Shown: positions 1 through 9,018, counted from the stretch's first letter. The stretch is 64,000 nt of DNA from DASUPK01 sp963728875 (GCA_963728875.1 CAVSLJ010000003.1:124001-188000), one strand, 5' to 3'. Numbers and translations are program-made. The notes: generated from the sequence alone by a model not told the origin.

Positions 1-1
1 C

Positions 2-676
2 CTCGCGAAGGGAGTGCCACCGGAGAAGATCGACCTGATCTACGACCCCGCCACCCGCCCGTTCCCGGCGCTGGACAGCGAGGAGATCGGATCCACGAAG
101 GGCGACGAGGTCAGGATCCTGAGCATGGGCAACATCGGTCTCACCCAGGGTCTCACCCCTCTGGTGGCGGCATGGGAGCGCTCCGAGGAGATCGCCAAGC
201 GGGGCATCAAGCTGGTGATCACCGGGAACGGCATCGCAGCGGACGACACCCGAGCCGAGATCCGATCGGATCGGGTGGAGTTCCTCGGCCTCGTCTCGGA
301 CGAGCGTCTTGAACAGGAGCTTCGCTCGGCAACCCTCGCGCTGGTGAGCCAGAGCTACACAGGTGCCGAGTTCAACCTGCCATCGAAGCTCATGAACTTC
401 ATGGCGTACGGGCTTCCGATCGTCGCCGCGGTCCACCCCGATGGCGAGACCGCCCGGCTAGTCGAGAAGGCCGAGGCCGGCTGGGTGGCGGACAGCTCCG
501 ACCCAGACGTCTTTCCGCGCACGGTGATCTCCGCACTTGATGACCGTGACGACATGGGCCGCAAGGCGCAGGCGGCCCGCGGCTACGCAGAGGAGAACTT
601 TTCCAGGGAGGCGTTTGCCGGCGCCTTTGACCGGCTGCTGCGCAAAGTGGCCCGAGACCGGGCCACTGTCACCTAG
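2..676 (+). CDS. Glycosyltransferase family 4, C-terminal part (cut by window edge)
   Basis: The reading frame is open from base 2 and lacks its N-terminal half, so this is the nucleotide-sugar-binding half of a GT-B enzyme. Visible family features are a strand and helix giving the ITGNG turn, the EFLGLV segment, and a late segment around NLPSKLMNFMAYGLP with the E/K-rich acceptor region typical of group 1 glycosyltransferases such as WbuB-like enzymes. It probably adds a sugar to a lipid-linked exopolysaccharide intermediate in the cytoplasm. It converges on the epimerase gene, the two stops overlapping by 4 bases. Donor and acceptor cannot be told from sequence. Confidence 0.8.
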   Translation, partial: LAKGVPPEKIDLIYDPATRPFPALDSEEIGSTKGDEVRILSMGNIGLTQGLTPLVAAWERSEEIAKRGIKLVITGNGIAADDTRAEIRSDRVEFLGLVSDERLEQELRSATLALVSQSYTGAEFNLPSKLMNFMAYGLPIVAAVHPDGETARLVEKAEAGWVADSSDPDVFPRTVISALDDRDDMGRKAQAARGYAEENFSREAFAGAFDRLLRKVARDRATVT

Positions 677-1650
677 ACGGCGACCTTCTCCGAGAGCTGC
701 TCGTAGATCCAGGCGTACGTCTGGGCCATGCCGTCCTGAAGGGTGACGCTCGGCTCCCAGCCCAGGGCCGCCTTTAGCTGAGTGTTGTCGCTGTTGCGGC
801 CGCGCACGCCCTGCGGCGCACTCAGGTCGTAGTTCCGCGAGACCTTGATGCCCGCGATCTCCTCGACGATGTCGATCAGTTGGTTGATCGTGACCAGCTC
901 GGTCGAGCCGAGATTGACGGGCGCCGTGTGATCCGAGTCCATCAGCGCCTGTGTGCCGTGAACGCAGTCGGTGATGTAGGTGAAGCTCCGGGTCTGCTGG
1001 CCGTCGCCCCAGACCGCGATTTCGTGATCCCTGGTCAGCTTCGCCTCGGCGACCTTGCGGCAGATCGCCGCGGGCGCCTTCTCTCGCCCTCCGTCCCAGG
1101 TGCCCTCAGGGCCGTAGACGTTGTGGTAGCGGACGACTCGCGTGCCCAGACCGAAGTCCTCGCTGAAGTGCCGGCACAACCGCTCGGAGAAAAGCTTCTC
1201 CCAACCGTAGCCGTCCTCCGGCTCGGCCGGATAGGCATCCTCCTCGGTCAGCGGCTTGACCTCGGCCTCAGTCTGCTTCTCGGCGGCGTAGACGCAGGCC
1301 GATGATGAGAACAGGAAGCGCTCGACGTCGTTGTCGCGCGAGGCCTCGAGCAGGTGAGTGTTGATCAGCACCGAGAGCATGCAGAGGGCCTTGTTGAGCT
1401 CGATGAAGCCCATGCCGCCCATGTCGGCGGCCAGGTTGTAGACCTGCCCGACCCCTGCGGTCGCCGCGTAGCAGTTTTCGCGCAGGCTCAGGTCGAGCTC
1501 GAAGTTCTCGGCGTCATCGAAGCGCTGGTACCACTCATCGGGGGTCTTCTTGTCGACGGCCCGCACCATCGCGCCCCCCTCCAGAAGGTGTCGGACCAGG
1601 TGGCCCCCGATGAATCCGCCCGCACCCGTTACGAGAATCCGATCGCTCAT
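673..1650 (-). CDS. NAD-dependent epimerase, GDP-mannose 3,5-epimerase-like
   Basis: Extended short-chain dehydrogenase of 325 residues. The Rossmann glycine motif GAGGFIGG lies at residues 9-16 and the catalytic YGWEK at about 148-152, with a Ser-rich SSSACVY strand before it. The segments GTWDGGREKAPAA, VWGDGQQTRSFTYI and GVRGRNSDN closely match plant and bacterial GDP-mannose 3,5-epimerases (GDP-D-mannose to GDP-L-galactose), so I call that subfamily rather than a generic SDR. It is co-transcribed with the upstream BY-kinase, since its ATG overlaps the kinase stop as ATGA. It likely supplies a nucleotide sugar for the neighbouring exopolysaccharide genes. The exact substrate is inferred from family resemblance. 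Confidence 0.85.
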   Translation of the reverse strand: MSDRILVTGAGGFIGGHLVRHLLEGGAMVRAVDKKTPDEWYQRFDDAENFELDLSLRENCYAATAGVGQVYNLAADMGGMGFIELNKALCMLSVLINTHLLEASRDNDVERFLFSSSACVYAAEKQTEAEVKPLTEEDAYPAEPEDGYGWEKLFSERLCRHFSEDFGLGTRVVRYHNVYGPEGTWDGGREKAPAAICRKVAEAKLTRDHEIAVWGDGQQTRSFTYITDCVHGTQALMDSDHTAPVNLGSTELVTINQLIDIVEEIAGIKVSRNYDLSAPQGVRGRNSDNTQLKAALGWEPSVTLQDGMAQTYAWIYEQLSEKVAV

Positions 1651-3134
1651 CTCAATGCCCGTTCCCGAGTCCTGGTCGGCTCGATCGAGGAGTAGTAGCC
1701 GTAGTAGTCGCCATCACTGCCCTTCGTGACCCCGGTGATCACCAGGCCGGTGGGCTTCTCTGGCAGATGCTGCATGACCTGCTTTGCGGCGGCCGCCTGC
1801 TCCAGCGTGGTCTGCCGGAGCCGCACACAGAGCAGGACCTTGTCGACCAGCGGCAACACCTCAAGCGTGTCGCCCACCGGCAGCAGTGGGGCACAGTCGA
1901 TGACAACCAGGTCGTAGACCTTTCGCAGCTGACCGAGAAAATCATGGAACGTCTGGGACGCGAGCATCTCGGCCGGCTGCAGCACGGTACCCCCTGCCGA
2001 AATCACCGGAAGGTTCTCGGCGCCGCGCCCCTGGACCTCGATCGTGCGCAGGACCTCCTTGGGCTCGACCTCGCCGGCCAGGTACTCGCTCAGACCGGGC
2101 ACGGAGTCAAAGCCGAAGCGCGAGGCGATTACCGGTCGGCGGAAGTCGCACTCCACGAGCATGGTGCGCTTCCCGACCAGCGCACTGGCATACGCGTACC
2201 AGGAGGCGACCGTCGACTTTCCCTCCTGGGGCAGCGGACTGGTCACCGCGACGACCTTCAGATCCTCGTGATTGCCGAGGAAATCCACGTTCTTGCGCAG
2301 GATGCGGAATGCCTCCAGGTCGGCCTCAGAGACGAGGCCCCGGCCGTTCTGTGACATGCCGGCCATACCGAGGCTCTCCTGGCGCACGTAGCCGACCAGA
2401 GGCAATCCGAGGCGCTTCTGCACCTCATGGCCGTCGGTGGCTCGCTTGTCCAAGGACTCTCTGAGAAAGGCGAGGGCAATGCCCAGCATCAGACCGAGGA
2501 AGAGAGCGATCGCCGTATCTCGGACGGGCTTGGGAGAGGCCGGGCTGCCCGGGACAGTGGCAGGCTTCACGATCTCCACCGGCTCTGCGACCGCAGCCAG
2601 CGAGCGCAGCTTCACCCTGATCGGCGCACCCTGGAGTCCGCCCGGAACGGTCTTGGCGCGCTGCTCGTAGAAATTCCTCGCGTCCTCCCGGGTGAGCTCC
2701 TTGACGGAGGCGGCCAGCTGATTCGCCTCCCGCGCTGCCTCCTCCCCGGTGTCAGCGCTTACCGTCACGGTCACCAGGTTGTTGTTCTTGTTCACCGAAA
2801 CGGAGGTGTCCGACCGAAGCGCATTCGGGGTGGGATCGCCGGCGAGCTTACGGCTGGCATCCGTCAGCACATCGTCGCGCGTCAGCCTCGCTGCACCCGC
2901 GCCTGCCTCGTTCTGGGGAAAGTAGTCAACCGTGCCGCCGCCGAGCACACCCCCGGCCTGCAGTCCCGGGTCCGTGAACTGCAGGTCCGTGCTCGCCTCG
3001 TAGGTCTTGTGGCGGACCGCGGAGAGAGCCAGGGCAATGCCACCGGCGAGCAGAGTTACGAAAAGGATCAGCTTGATTCGGCGTCGGAGCACGCCGAGGT
3101 AGTCGCTCAGGTTTCGCGTTTCGCCAGATTCCAT
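1647..3134 (-). CDS. Wzz/BY-kinase: polysaccharide chain-length and tyrosine autokinase
   Basis: About 495 residues. A Wzz-type N-terminus has a first membrane segment near residues 30-45 and a second near 205-225 around a periplasmic coiled region. A cytoplasmic bacterial tyrosine-kinase domain follows. Walker A is SPLPQEGKST, Walker A' begins at VECDFRRP and Walker B is VIDCAPLLP. The tail has a tyrosine cluster (GDYYGYYSS), the usual autophosphorylation site. I chose ATG 3134 because a purine-rich AGGGGGG Shine-Dalgarno precedes it; an upstream GTG at 3164 overlaps a TATCGT promoter box at 3163-3168. The protein controls export and length of the polysaccharide. It overlaps the epimerase start by 4 bases, which suggests translational coupling. 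Confidence 0.9.
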   Translation of the reverse strand: MESGETRNLSDYLGVLRRRIKLILFVTLLAGGIALALSAVRHKTYEASTDLQFTDPGLQAGGVLGGGTVDYFPQNEAGAGAARLTRDDVLTDASRKLAGDPTPNALRSDTSVSVNKNNNLVTVTVSADTGEEAAREANQLAASVKELTREDARNFYEQRAKTVPGGLQGAPIRVKLRSLAAVAEPVEIVKPATVPGSPASPKPVRDTAIALFLGLMLGIALAFLRESLDKRATDGHEVQKRLGLPLVGYVRQESLGMAGMSQNGRGLVSEADLEAFRILRKNVDFLGNHEDLKVVAVTSPLPQEGKSTVASWYAYASALVGKRTMLVECDFRRPVIASRFGFDSVPGLSEYLAGEVEPKEVLRTIEVQGRGAENLPVISAGGTVLQPAEMLASQTFHDFLGQLRKVYDLVVIDCAPLLPVGDTLEVLPLVDKVLLCVRLRQTTLEQAAAAKQVMQHLPEKPTGLVITGVTKGSDGDYYGYYSSIEPTRTRERALR

Positions 3135-3283
3135 TCGTGGGACCCCCCTCGAATTCGCCGTCACGATAGCGGGAACTCGACGAGCCTCACCCCACTTGAT
3201 TGGCGCTTGGTCAACGGATTTTCAAGCGCGAATTGGAGATGTTTCTGGACGGGGAACCGGGGTTCCCACTCATGCGACCGCGC

Positions 3284-3289
3284 TACTCT
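3284..3289 (+). promoter_or_regulatory. -10 box of a leaderless transcript
   Basis: TACTCT followed by 6 bases and then GTG at 3296, matching the actinobacterial TANNNT box whose transcript begins at the start codon. It decides the start of the coiled-coil/HhH gene. Confidence 0.55.
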
Positions 3290-3295
3290 GGCGCC

Positions 3296-4105
3296 GTGTC
3301 ACCGCCAGGGAAGAAAACCGCCCGATCGGCGGAGGAATGGCTCCTCAACGGCTCCGAACAGACCAAGTCAACGGATCCCAAGGCAAACGGCAGCAGCCTT
3401 GGGAGCCCGGTCCCAGAGGAGAGAAAGTTGAAGTCTCTTCCCGGCGAGCCGATCGGGACCGAGACGGCTCAGTGGGCGAGCGATCCGGGCACCGCGACGG
3501 AAACCTCGGCGCGGTCGGAAAATGGCGCGGATGCCGACTTGAGTCGCGAGAACCGCGAACTCGCGAAGCGCATACGCGAGATGCAGACGGAGCTTCGGAC
3601 GCAGGAGAAGGAGGCGAACGAGCGGCTCGAGCAGGCGACGGTGGATCTCGTCAAGAAACACGACAGCCGCGAGCAGAGGCTGACGACGGCGTTCGAGAGG
3701 CAGCGAGACGAGCTCATCAAGGCATTCGAGAAGCAGCTGGACGAGCTGAAGAAGACCTCCGAGACGAGTGAGTCCGAGCTCCGCGCCCGGATCGACGACC
3801 TCTCATCGAAGCTCGCCAAGTCTCAGGAGGCGGCTGAGGCGGCGAAGGAAGCATCGAGCAAGAGGCGCGGTACGGGCGGCAAGAAGGCAAGGAGGCCCGG
3901 CGGGAAGGACGGTGCGGTTGATCTGAACGAGGCGAGCTTCGAGGAGCTTCGCGGCCTGGGCCTCTCCGTCACCCAGAGCGCCCGGGTGATCGCCTACCGG
4001 GACGTCCGGAGCGGTTTCGAGTCGCTCGAGGAGCTCGACGAGATCCCGGGGCTCTCGAAGCAAACGCGAATGGACCTTCGCAATCGCCTCACCCTCTCGA
4101 GCTAA
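3296..4105 (+). CDS. Coiled-coil protein with C-terminal helix-hairpin-helix domain
   Basis: 269 residues. Residues 1-75 are low complexity, roughly 80-190 are a charged heptad-rich coiled coil, a Lys/Arg/Gly linker follows, and 208-269 form a ComEA/PsbU-type helix-hairpin-helix module (VDLNEASFEELRGLGLS, then the second hairpin ending IPGLSK). No signal peptide or membrane segment is visible, so it is probably cytoplasmic and may bind DNA or act as an assembly scaffold. The GTG start is chosen from the leaderless -10 box; an upstream TTG at 3200 and ATGs at 3239 and 3272 are possible but not supported. The gene stands alone among exopolysaccharide genes, divergent from the BY-kinase. Function unknown. 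Confidence 0.75.
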   Translation: MSPPGKKTARSAEEWLLNGSEQTKSTDPKANGSSLGSPVPEERKLKSLPGEPIGTETAQWASDPGTATETSARSENGADADLSRENRELAKRIREMQTELRTQEKEANERLEQATVDLVKKHDSREQRLTTAFERQRDELIKAFEKQLDELKKTSETSESELRARIDDLSSKLAKSQEAAEAAKEASSKRRGTGGKKARRPGGKDGAVDLNEASFEELRGLGLSVTQSARVIAYRDVRSGFESLEELDEIPGLSKQTRMDLRNRLTLSS

Positions 4106-6065
4106 CGGCCTTCCGGGCGAGCAGCGCGTCGAGCTGCTGCCTCAAAGGGCTTGTGGGCAGGAGATACAGACTGTTCGGGGCAAGGCGATGCGCCTCCCTG
4201 AGTTGCGCCTCAACACCGCGTCGATCCCCCAGCCGCGCGTCAATGCGGGCCAGCAGCAGATACTGTCGCCAGTCGTAGGGATCGCGGTCAATCGCATCTT
4301 GAGCGGAGCTCCGGGCGGCGGCCAGATCCTGGGCGGACTCGAGCGCCAGGGCCCGCGCGGCGTAGGGGTAGCCCGCCCATGGCTCGGCGGCGATCGCATC
4401 GTCAGCGAGGTCCTTCGCCTTCGCAGGATCGCCGGCGGCAAGCTTCGCTTCGCTTGCACGGATGCGCTCGGTCGAGACCAGCCCAGGCACCTGCGATACC
4501 GCTCCGGCTACAGCAAGCCCGACAAGCAGGACACGGATCCAGAGGCGGAGCGGCTCGGCCCCGAAGCGATCGAATCCACCCGCGCCCGCGACGGCTATGC
4601 CGCCAATCGCGAGCATGCCGATAGCGCCGAGCTCCCACATCCAATCGACGCCCGCATAGGCGATGAAGACCACGAAGCCGGCGGTCATCGCCGACCCGAC
4701 CGCCAACTCCCTGCGTCGACTCCATCGCCTCCTTGCCTGGACCGCTGCTGTGAGCAAGCCGCAGAGTGCAACCAACAGGGCCAGCAGGCCGGGCAGTCCC
4801 AGCTCGGCCGCCGTTTCGATGTACAGGGTGTGCGCGTCGCGCACGAAACCCGCCTTCCCATGGCGACTCCAATAGAACTCGAACGAGCCCGGTCCCACCC
4901 CGTCCAGGGGGTGCGCCTCGAAGGCGTCTACGGCCGCGGTCCAGGTGTCGTAGCGCGCGCTGCCGAGGCTGGTGAAGCGAACTGTGCCGCCGCTACCGGG
5001 CGGCGGCCGGTCGTTCTTGAACTCGTCCCAGGCGGTCCCGATCGGCCCGTTTAGCGCGACTGCGGCCAGCAACACCCCGACTAGACCTCCACCCAGAGCG
5101 AGCCTGGCCGAGCCGGTGTCCATTCGGACCCGATCGAGGCCGGTTTTCTCGGTCATCGCTGCCACGACAGCGCAGACGAGGCCGGCCGCGATCACCACCA
5201 CGGCCACAGCGCCACCGCCGGCGCCGCCCGTCGCATGCGCGATCTCCGGCTGGCCGCGGACCGCAAGAACGGCCACGGACGCAGCGGCCGCAGCGACAAT
5301 CCCATTCGCCAGGCAGGTCCACCGGTTGCGGCTGGAGGCAACCGCCGCGATCACCGCAACCACGACCGCCGCTGCACCGAAGCGCGAATAGCTCAGGTAG
5401 ATCGTGAGGGCTGCGGCCGGAACGCACCCCAGGGCGGTTGCCCTGATCTCAGACCGTGATGCGTTGGCGCTGAGCGTGAGCCCGATCGCGACAGCCATCG
5501 CGCCCCAACAAGAGACGCCGTTCCAGTAGTCGAATGGGTAGCTCAACCGGTCGCCCCCGCCCCCGGAGGCGAAGGAATCGGTGATCACATCCGGAAACAG
5601 TCTGGCCGTCAAGGCGAAGAACGGCACGAGGAGTGCCGCGGCCGCGAAACCCATCGCCGCACCCCGCCAGGTGTATCGGTTGAGCGCGAGAAATGCGAGC
5701 GTTACGACGCCCGTGTATTCGAGGGTTCGGGCGAGTTCCTCCGTCGTCCGCGCGTCGCTTTCGGTCCAGATGTGGGCAAGCAGCGTGAGTCCGGCCAGTG
5801 CGGCGAACCCACCGAGCGTGACCCAGGCGGCGGGCGTGAGCCGCGCCCTGGGCAGGACTCCGACGCCGAGACCAAGCGCGACCGCCGCCCAAACCGCCAG
5901 GCCAACCTGGTGGCGGATGACGATGTCGTAGCCCCCCCTCTCCAGCGCCAAGAGAAGCGTCAGTGAGAGCGCGGCGACGAAGCCCGCCGCGCGTCGGGCC
6001 TGCAGCCGCCGGGGAGTGTCCTGTCCCGAGCGACGGTGTCTTTGGATGGACTGGGGACTAAGCAA
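4089..6065 (-). CDS. O-antigen ligase/polymerase-like membrane protein with TPR tail
   Basis: About 658 residues with some 12 hydrophobic segments. The Wzy_C/ligase signature is in the large periplasmic loop, around RYDTWTAAVDAF, GVGPGSFEFYW and DAHTLYIETAAELG. The last 120 residues (ASEAKLAAGDPAKAKDLA onward) form three or four TPR-like helical pairs. The protein would polymerise or ligate lipid-linked glycans at the outer face of the membrane, and the TPR part may dock partners. The start is uncertain: an in-frame start at 6197 would run over the divergent LPFTG gene, so I use TTG 6065. The 3' end overlaps the preceding gene's 3' end by 17 bases, tail to tail. Confidence 0.8.
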   Translation of the reverse strand: MLSPQSIQRHRRSGQDTPRRLQARRAAGFVAALSLTLLLALERGGYDIVIRHQVGLAVWAAVALGLGVGVLPRARLTPAAWVTLGGFAALAGLTLLAHIWTESDARTTEELARTLEYTGVVTLAFLALNRYTWRGAAMGFAAAALLVPFFALTARLFPDVITDSFASGGGGDRLSYPFDYWNGVSCWGAMAVAIGLTLSANASRSEIRATALGCVPAAALTIYLSYSRFGAAAVVVAVIAAVASSRNRWTCLANGIVAAAAASVAVLAVRGQPEIAHATGGAGGGAVAVVVIAAGLVCAVVAAMTEKTGLDRVRMDTGSARLALGGGLVGVLLAAVALNGPIGTAWDEFKNDRPPPGSGGTVRFTSLGSARYDTWTAAVDAFEAHPLDGVGPGSFEFYWSRHGKAGFVRDAHTLYIETAAELGLPGLLALLVALCGLLTAAVQARRRWSRRRELAVGSAMTAGFVVFIAYAGVDWMWELGAIGMLAIGGIAVAGAGGFDRFGAEPLRLWIRVLLVGLAVAGAVSQVPGLVSTERIRASEAKLAAGDPAKAKDLADDAIAAEPWAGYPYAARALALESAQDLAAARSSAQDAIDRDPYDWRQYLLLARIDARLGDRRGVEAQLREAHRLAPNSLYLLPTSPLRQQLDALLARKAVSSRG

Positions 6066-6095
6066 TAGTTGGTACGGTCGGTTACGAAAATTGTG

Positions 6096-6101
6096 TAGGA
6101 T
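6096..6101 (+). promoter_or_regulatory. Putative -10 box before the LPFTG gene
   Basis: TAGGAT with an upstream TG (extended -10), 8 bases before TTG 6110 and 11 before ATG 6113. It lies in the short divergent region shared with the ligase-like gene. Confidence 0.45.
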
Positions 6102-6112
6102 AAATCGCCTTG

Positions 6113-6496
6113 ATGAAGCACCTGTGGAGAAGGGGTCTGCTGAGGACGGCGCCGATCGTGGCCGTTGGCCTGATCGGAACCCTATTTGCGGCGCCAAGCG
6201 CGTTGGGACAGGCCGCTGTCGATCAGTACGTCCCCAACCAGAATCCCACCGGGCCCGCCGGGGGGGTCAGCGGCGATACGGGCAGTGGCAAGGCCCAGGG
6301 CACACAGGGGACGGCGGGTAAGGGCTCGGTCGCTGGACAGCCAGGCTCTGGCTCGTCCGGTGGGGGGAACCTCCCGTTTACGGGCTATCCGCTTACGCCG
6401 CTCGTCTGGTTCGTCCTGGGAGCACTGGTTGCAGGGGTGTTGATGCGAGTTGCGCATGCACGGCTGATGCGAAGGGGGGCACGAGGCGCCACGTAG
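6113..6496 (+). CDS. Small secreted protein with LPFTG cell-wall sorting signal
   Basis: 127 residues. A clear signal peptide (Arg-rich start, hydrophobic core, AAPSALGQA-like cleavage region near residue 33) is followed by a Gly/Ser/Gln-rich unstructured stretch. The C-terminus has the complete sortase layout: LPFTG at 87-91, a hydrophobic stretch of about 20 residues and an Arg-rich tail. It is therefore probably anchored to peptidoglycan by a sortase, or held in the membrane if no sortase exists. There is no sortase gene in the window. It lies between exopolysaccharide genes and is too short to hold a catalytic domain; a spacer or surface-coat role is a guess. TTG 6110 is an alternative start. 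Confidence 0.75.
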   Translation: MKHLWRRGLLRTAPIVAVGLIGTLFAAPSALGQAAVDQYVPNQNPTGPAGGVSGDTGSGKAQGTQGTAGKGSVAGQPGSGSSGGGNLPFTGYPLTPLVWFVLGALVAGVLMRVAHARLMRRGARGAT

Positions 6497-6596
6497 CGCC
6501 CGGGCTCCATCGGACTCTCGCGCGGGGCCCTTGGGGGGACCGGTGGCGGGGGGACAACTGAATCTGTTCACGGGAGTGAGGAAAGGGCAGACGAGG

Positions 6597-7370
6597 ATGA
6601 ACTTGGCTCGAGTCGAGGCGGAATCCGCCATCGATCACGAGACGATCCGGCGACCTGCGGCGCGGAAGATGCGCCAGCTGATCGGCGACAACGGAACCGC
6701 AGTCCCCGTCTCGCCGATCGAGGCTCTTGAGATCGCCGGACCAACGGCGCCGTACGAACGGAAGCACGGCGCGGTCGCGCGCGCGGCGAAGAGGACCTTC
6801 GATGTCGCCGGCGCACTCCTGCTCATTGTGCTGCTCGCTCCGGCCTTGTTGGTGATCGCGCTTCTGATCAAGGCTGATTCGCCGGGACCAATCCTCTTCC
6901 GCCAACGACGCATCGGCCGGGACGGCCAACCGTTCTCAATGCTCAAATTCCGGACCATGGTCGACGGAGCGGACTCCTACAAGCCGGCGCTGCTGCACCT
7001 GAATCAGGCCGCTGATGGGCTTTTCAAGATCGACGGCGATCCCCGCGTGACGCGCACAGGCAACTGGCTACGCGCAACGTGCCTGGACGAGCTGCCGCAG
7101 TTGCTCAATGTCATGACGGGCAAGATGAGCCTCGTCGGTCCCAGGCCGCTCGTTCCGGAGGAGGACGCCAAGATCCTGGGATCGCAGCGTCGGAGGCTCC
7201 AGATGCGACCTGGAATGACCGGCGCCTGGCAGGTCGCAGGAGCTTCGGCCGTCCCGATAGACGAGATGGTCGAGCTCGACTCGGGCTACGTGGAGGGCTG
7301 GTCGCTCTGGGGCGACGTCAAGCTGATCGCCGTGACCGGAAGCCTGGTCCTGATGAGGAAGGGCATCTAA
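6597..7370 (+). CDS. Undecaprenyl-phosphate sugar-phosphate transferase (WcaJ/ExoY type)
   Basis: 257 residues from ATG 6597. The first step of repeat-unit assembly is transfer of a sugar-1-phosphate from a nucleotide sugar to undecaprenyl phosphate at the inner membrane face. One membrane segment (about residues 62-85, LLLIVLLAPALLVIALLI) precedes the bacterial sugar transferase domain. Family motifs are present: LFRQRRIGRDG, MLKFRTM, DELPQLLNV, SLVGPRPL and RPGMTGAWQV. The N-terminal 60 residues are not conserved, and there is no polytopic module like that of full-length WbaP. A TTG at 6531 is an alternative start. It ends 5 bases from the convergent argS stop and closes the exopolysaccharide region. 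Confidence 0.9.
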   Translation: MNLARVEAESAIDHETIRRPAARKMRQLIGDNGTAVPVSPIEALEIAGPTAPYERKHGAVARAAKRTFDVAGALLLIVLLAPALLVIALLIKADSPGPILFRQRRIGRDGQPFSMLKFRTMVDGADSYKPALLHLNQAADGLFKIDGDPRVTRTGNWLRATCLDELPQLLNVMTGKMSLVGPRPLVPEEDAKILGSQRRRLQMRPGMTGAWQVAGASAVPIDEMVELDSGYVEGWSLWGDVKLIAVTGSLVLMRKGI

Positions 7371-7375
7371 GAGCG

Positions 7376-9010
7376 CTACATCCGATCGGGCGCCGAGATC
7401 CCGAGCAGCCCGAACGTTCGGGCGATCGTGCGCTTGGTGATCAGGCAGAGTCCCAGCCGGGCCTCCTCGACCCCGTCCCCCTCCGCGCCGACCACCTGGC
7501 AGTCGCGGTAGAAGGCGTGGAAGTCGCGCGCCACCTCCATCGCATAGGCGCAGAGGCGGTGCGGAGCACGGCGCGCGGCCGCCTCTGACACCTCGTCGGG
7601 CAGCTCGCAGAGCCGCTTGATCAGGGCGCGCTCCGAGGGCTCGACCGGCAGGGCCGCGAAGTCGGCGGCCGCCCTCTGCTCCGCCCCCTCGCCCGCCTTG
7701 CGCAGGATGCTCGCGATCCGGGCGTGCGCGTACTGGACGTAGTAGACCGGGTTCTCGTTGGAGGTCATGCGCGCCAGCTCGAGATCCAGGTCCACGGTCG
7801 TGTCGTGGCTGCGCTGCAGCATGAAGAATCGGGCCGCGTCGGCTCCGATGTCGTCGATCAGCTCGTCGAGGGTGACGAAGTCGCCGCTGCGCTTGGACAT
7901 CTGCGCCCTCTCCCCTCCCTCCACGACGTGGACGAGCTGCATGATCGCCACCTCGAGCATGTCCGGGTCGTAGGCGAGCACCGCGAGCGCTGCCCGCAGC
8001 CTCTCCACGTAGCCGTGGTGGTCCGCACCGACCACATCGATCAGCCGATCGGAGCCACGCTCGAGCTTGTCGCGGTGGTACGCCATGTCTGAGAGCAGGT
8101 AGGTCGGCTCGCCGTCGGAGCGGATCAGGACACGGTCCTTGTCGTCGCCGAACTCGGTGGTGCGCAGCCAGGTCGCGCCCTCGCTCTCGTAGACGTGGCC
8201 GGCCTCCTTCGCCTGCGCCAGCGACCGCTCGACCGCGCCGGATTCGTGAAGCGCGCGCTCCGACGACCAGGTGTCGAAGACGACGCCGTAGCGGCGCAGC
8301 GTCTCCTCCGCGGCGGCGAGGATCAGGGCGATCCCGCGGCGCCCGACGTCGTCGAGGTCATCCGGGCTGACCCCCTCCGCCTCCACCGTCTTCGCGATCT
8401 CGACCACGTAGTCGCCCTCGTAGCCATCCTCGGGAACCGGCCCTCCCTTCATCCGCGCGGCAATCGAGGCCGCGAAGCGATCGATCTGGCCGCCGCGGTC
8501 GTTGACGTAGTACTCGCGGGTGAGCGAGTGGCCGGCGAACTCGAGTATGCGGGCGAGGGAGTCGCCCAAGGCGGCGCCCCTGCCGCCCGCCGCGGTGATC
8601 GGCCCGGTCGGATTGGCCGAGACGAACTCGACGTTGATCCGCTCGGTCGTCTCCGGGTCGGAGACAGGGCGGCCGAGATCGTCTCCCGCCGAGGCGAGCT
8701 CCCCGGCGGCGCGCCTGTACCAGTCGTCCGCGAGGAAGAGGTTCAGGAAGCCCGGGCCGGCGACCTCGACCTTCTCGACAGTCCCCTCCAGGCTCCGGCC
8801 GAGCTCATCCGCGAGCCTCTCCGCAGTGCCGCGCGGCTGCTCGCCGAGCGCGGGCGCCAGCAGCATCGCTGCGTTCGTCGAGTAATCGCCGAACTCGGGC
8901 TTCGGCGGCCGCTCGAGGGTCGGCTGGGACTCCCCCGCCTCTGCGCCGTCGCGCAGCGACGCGGCGGCGGCCTCGACGGCGGAGCGGAGCTCTGCGACGG
9001 GATCTCCCAT
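7376..9010 (-). CDS. argS: Arginyl-tRNA synthetase
   Basis: 544 residues, class Ia synthetase charging tRNA-Arg. It has an N-terminal additional domain (GPGFLNLFLADDW), the catalytic core, the KMSKS-equivalent QMSKRSG and a C-terminal anticodon-binding DALR domain. The start is ATG 9010, because a TAGGCT box sits 8 bases upstream; upstream in-frame codons have no support. The residues that should form the HIGH signature are unusual: after SANPTGP (131-137) comes ITAAGGRG instead of the common HVGHGRG. The rest of the pocket looks normal (PEFGDYSTN, YYVNDRGGQ), so I take it as a lineage variant, not a broken gene. It sits 22 bases downstream of rlmH. Confidence 0.95.
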   Translation of the reverse strand: MGDPVAELRSAVEAAAASLRDGAEAGESQPTLERPPKPEFGDYSTNAAMLLAPALGEQPRGTAERLADELGRSLEGTVEKVEVAGPGFLNLFLADDWYRRAAGELASAGDDLGRPVSDPETTERINVEFVSANPTGPITAAGGRGAALGDSLARILEFAGHSLTREYYVNDRGGQIDRFAASIAARMKGGPVPEDGYEGDYVVEIAKTVEAEGVSPDDLDDVGRRGIALILAAAEETLRRYGVVFDTWSSERALHESGAVERSLAQAKEAGHVYESEGATWLRTTEFGDDKDRVLIRSDGEPTYLLSDMAYHRDKLERGSDRLIDVVGADHHGYVERLRAALAVLAYDPDMLEVAIMQLVHVVEGGERAQMSKRSGDFVTLDELIDDIGADAARFFMLQRSHDTTVDLDLELARMTSNENPVYYVQYAHARIASILRKAGEGAEQRAAADFAALPVEPSERALIKRLCELPDEVSEAAARRAPHRLCAYAMEVARDFHAFYRDCQVVGAEGDGVEEARLGLCLITKRTIARTFGLLGISAPDRM

Positions 9011-9018
9011 GGATTCAG

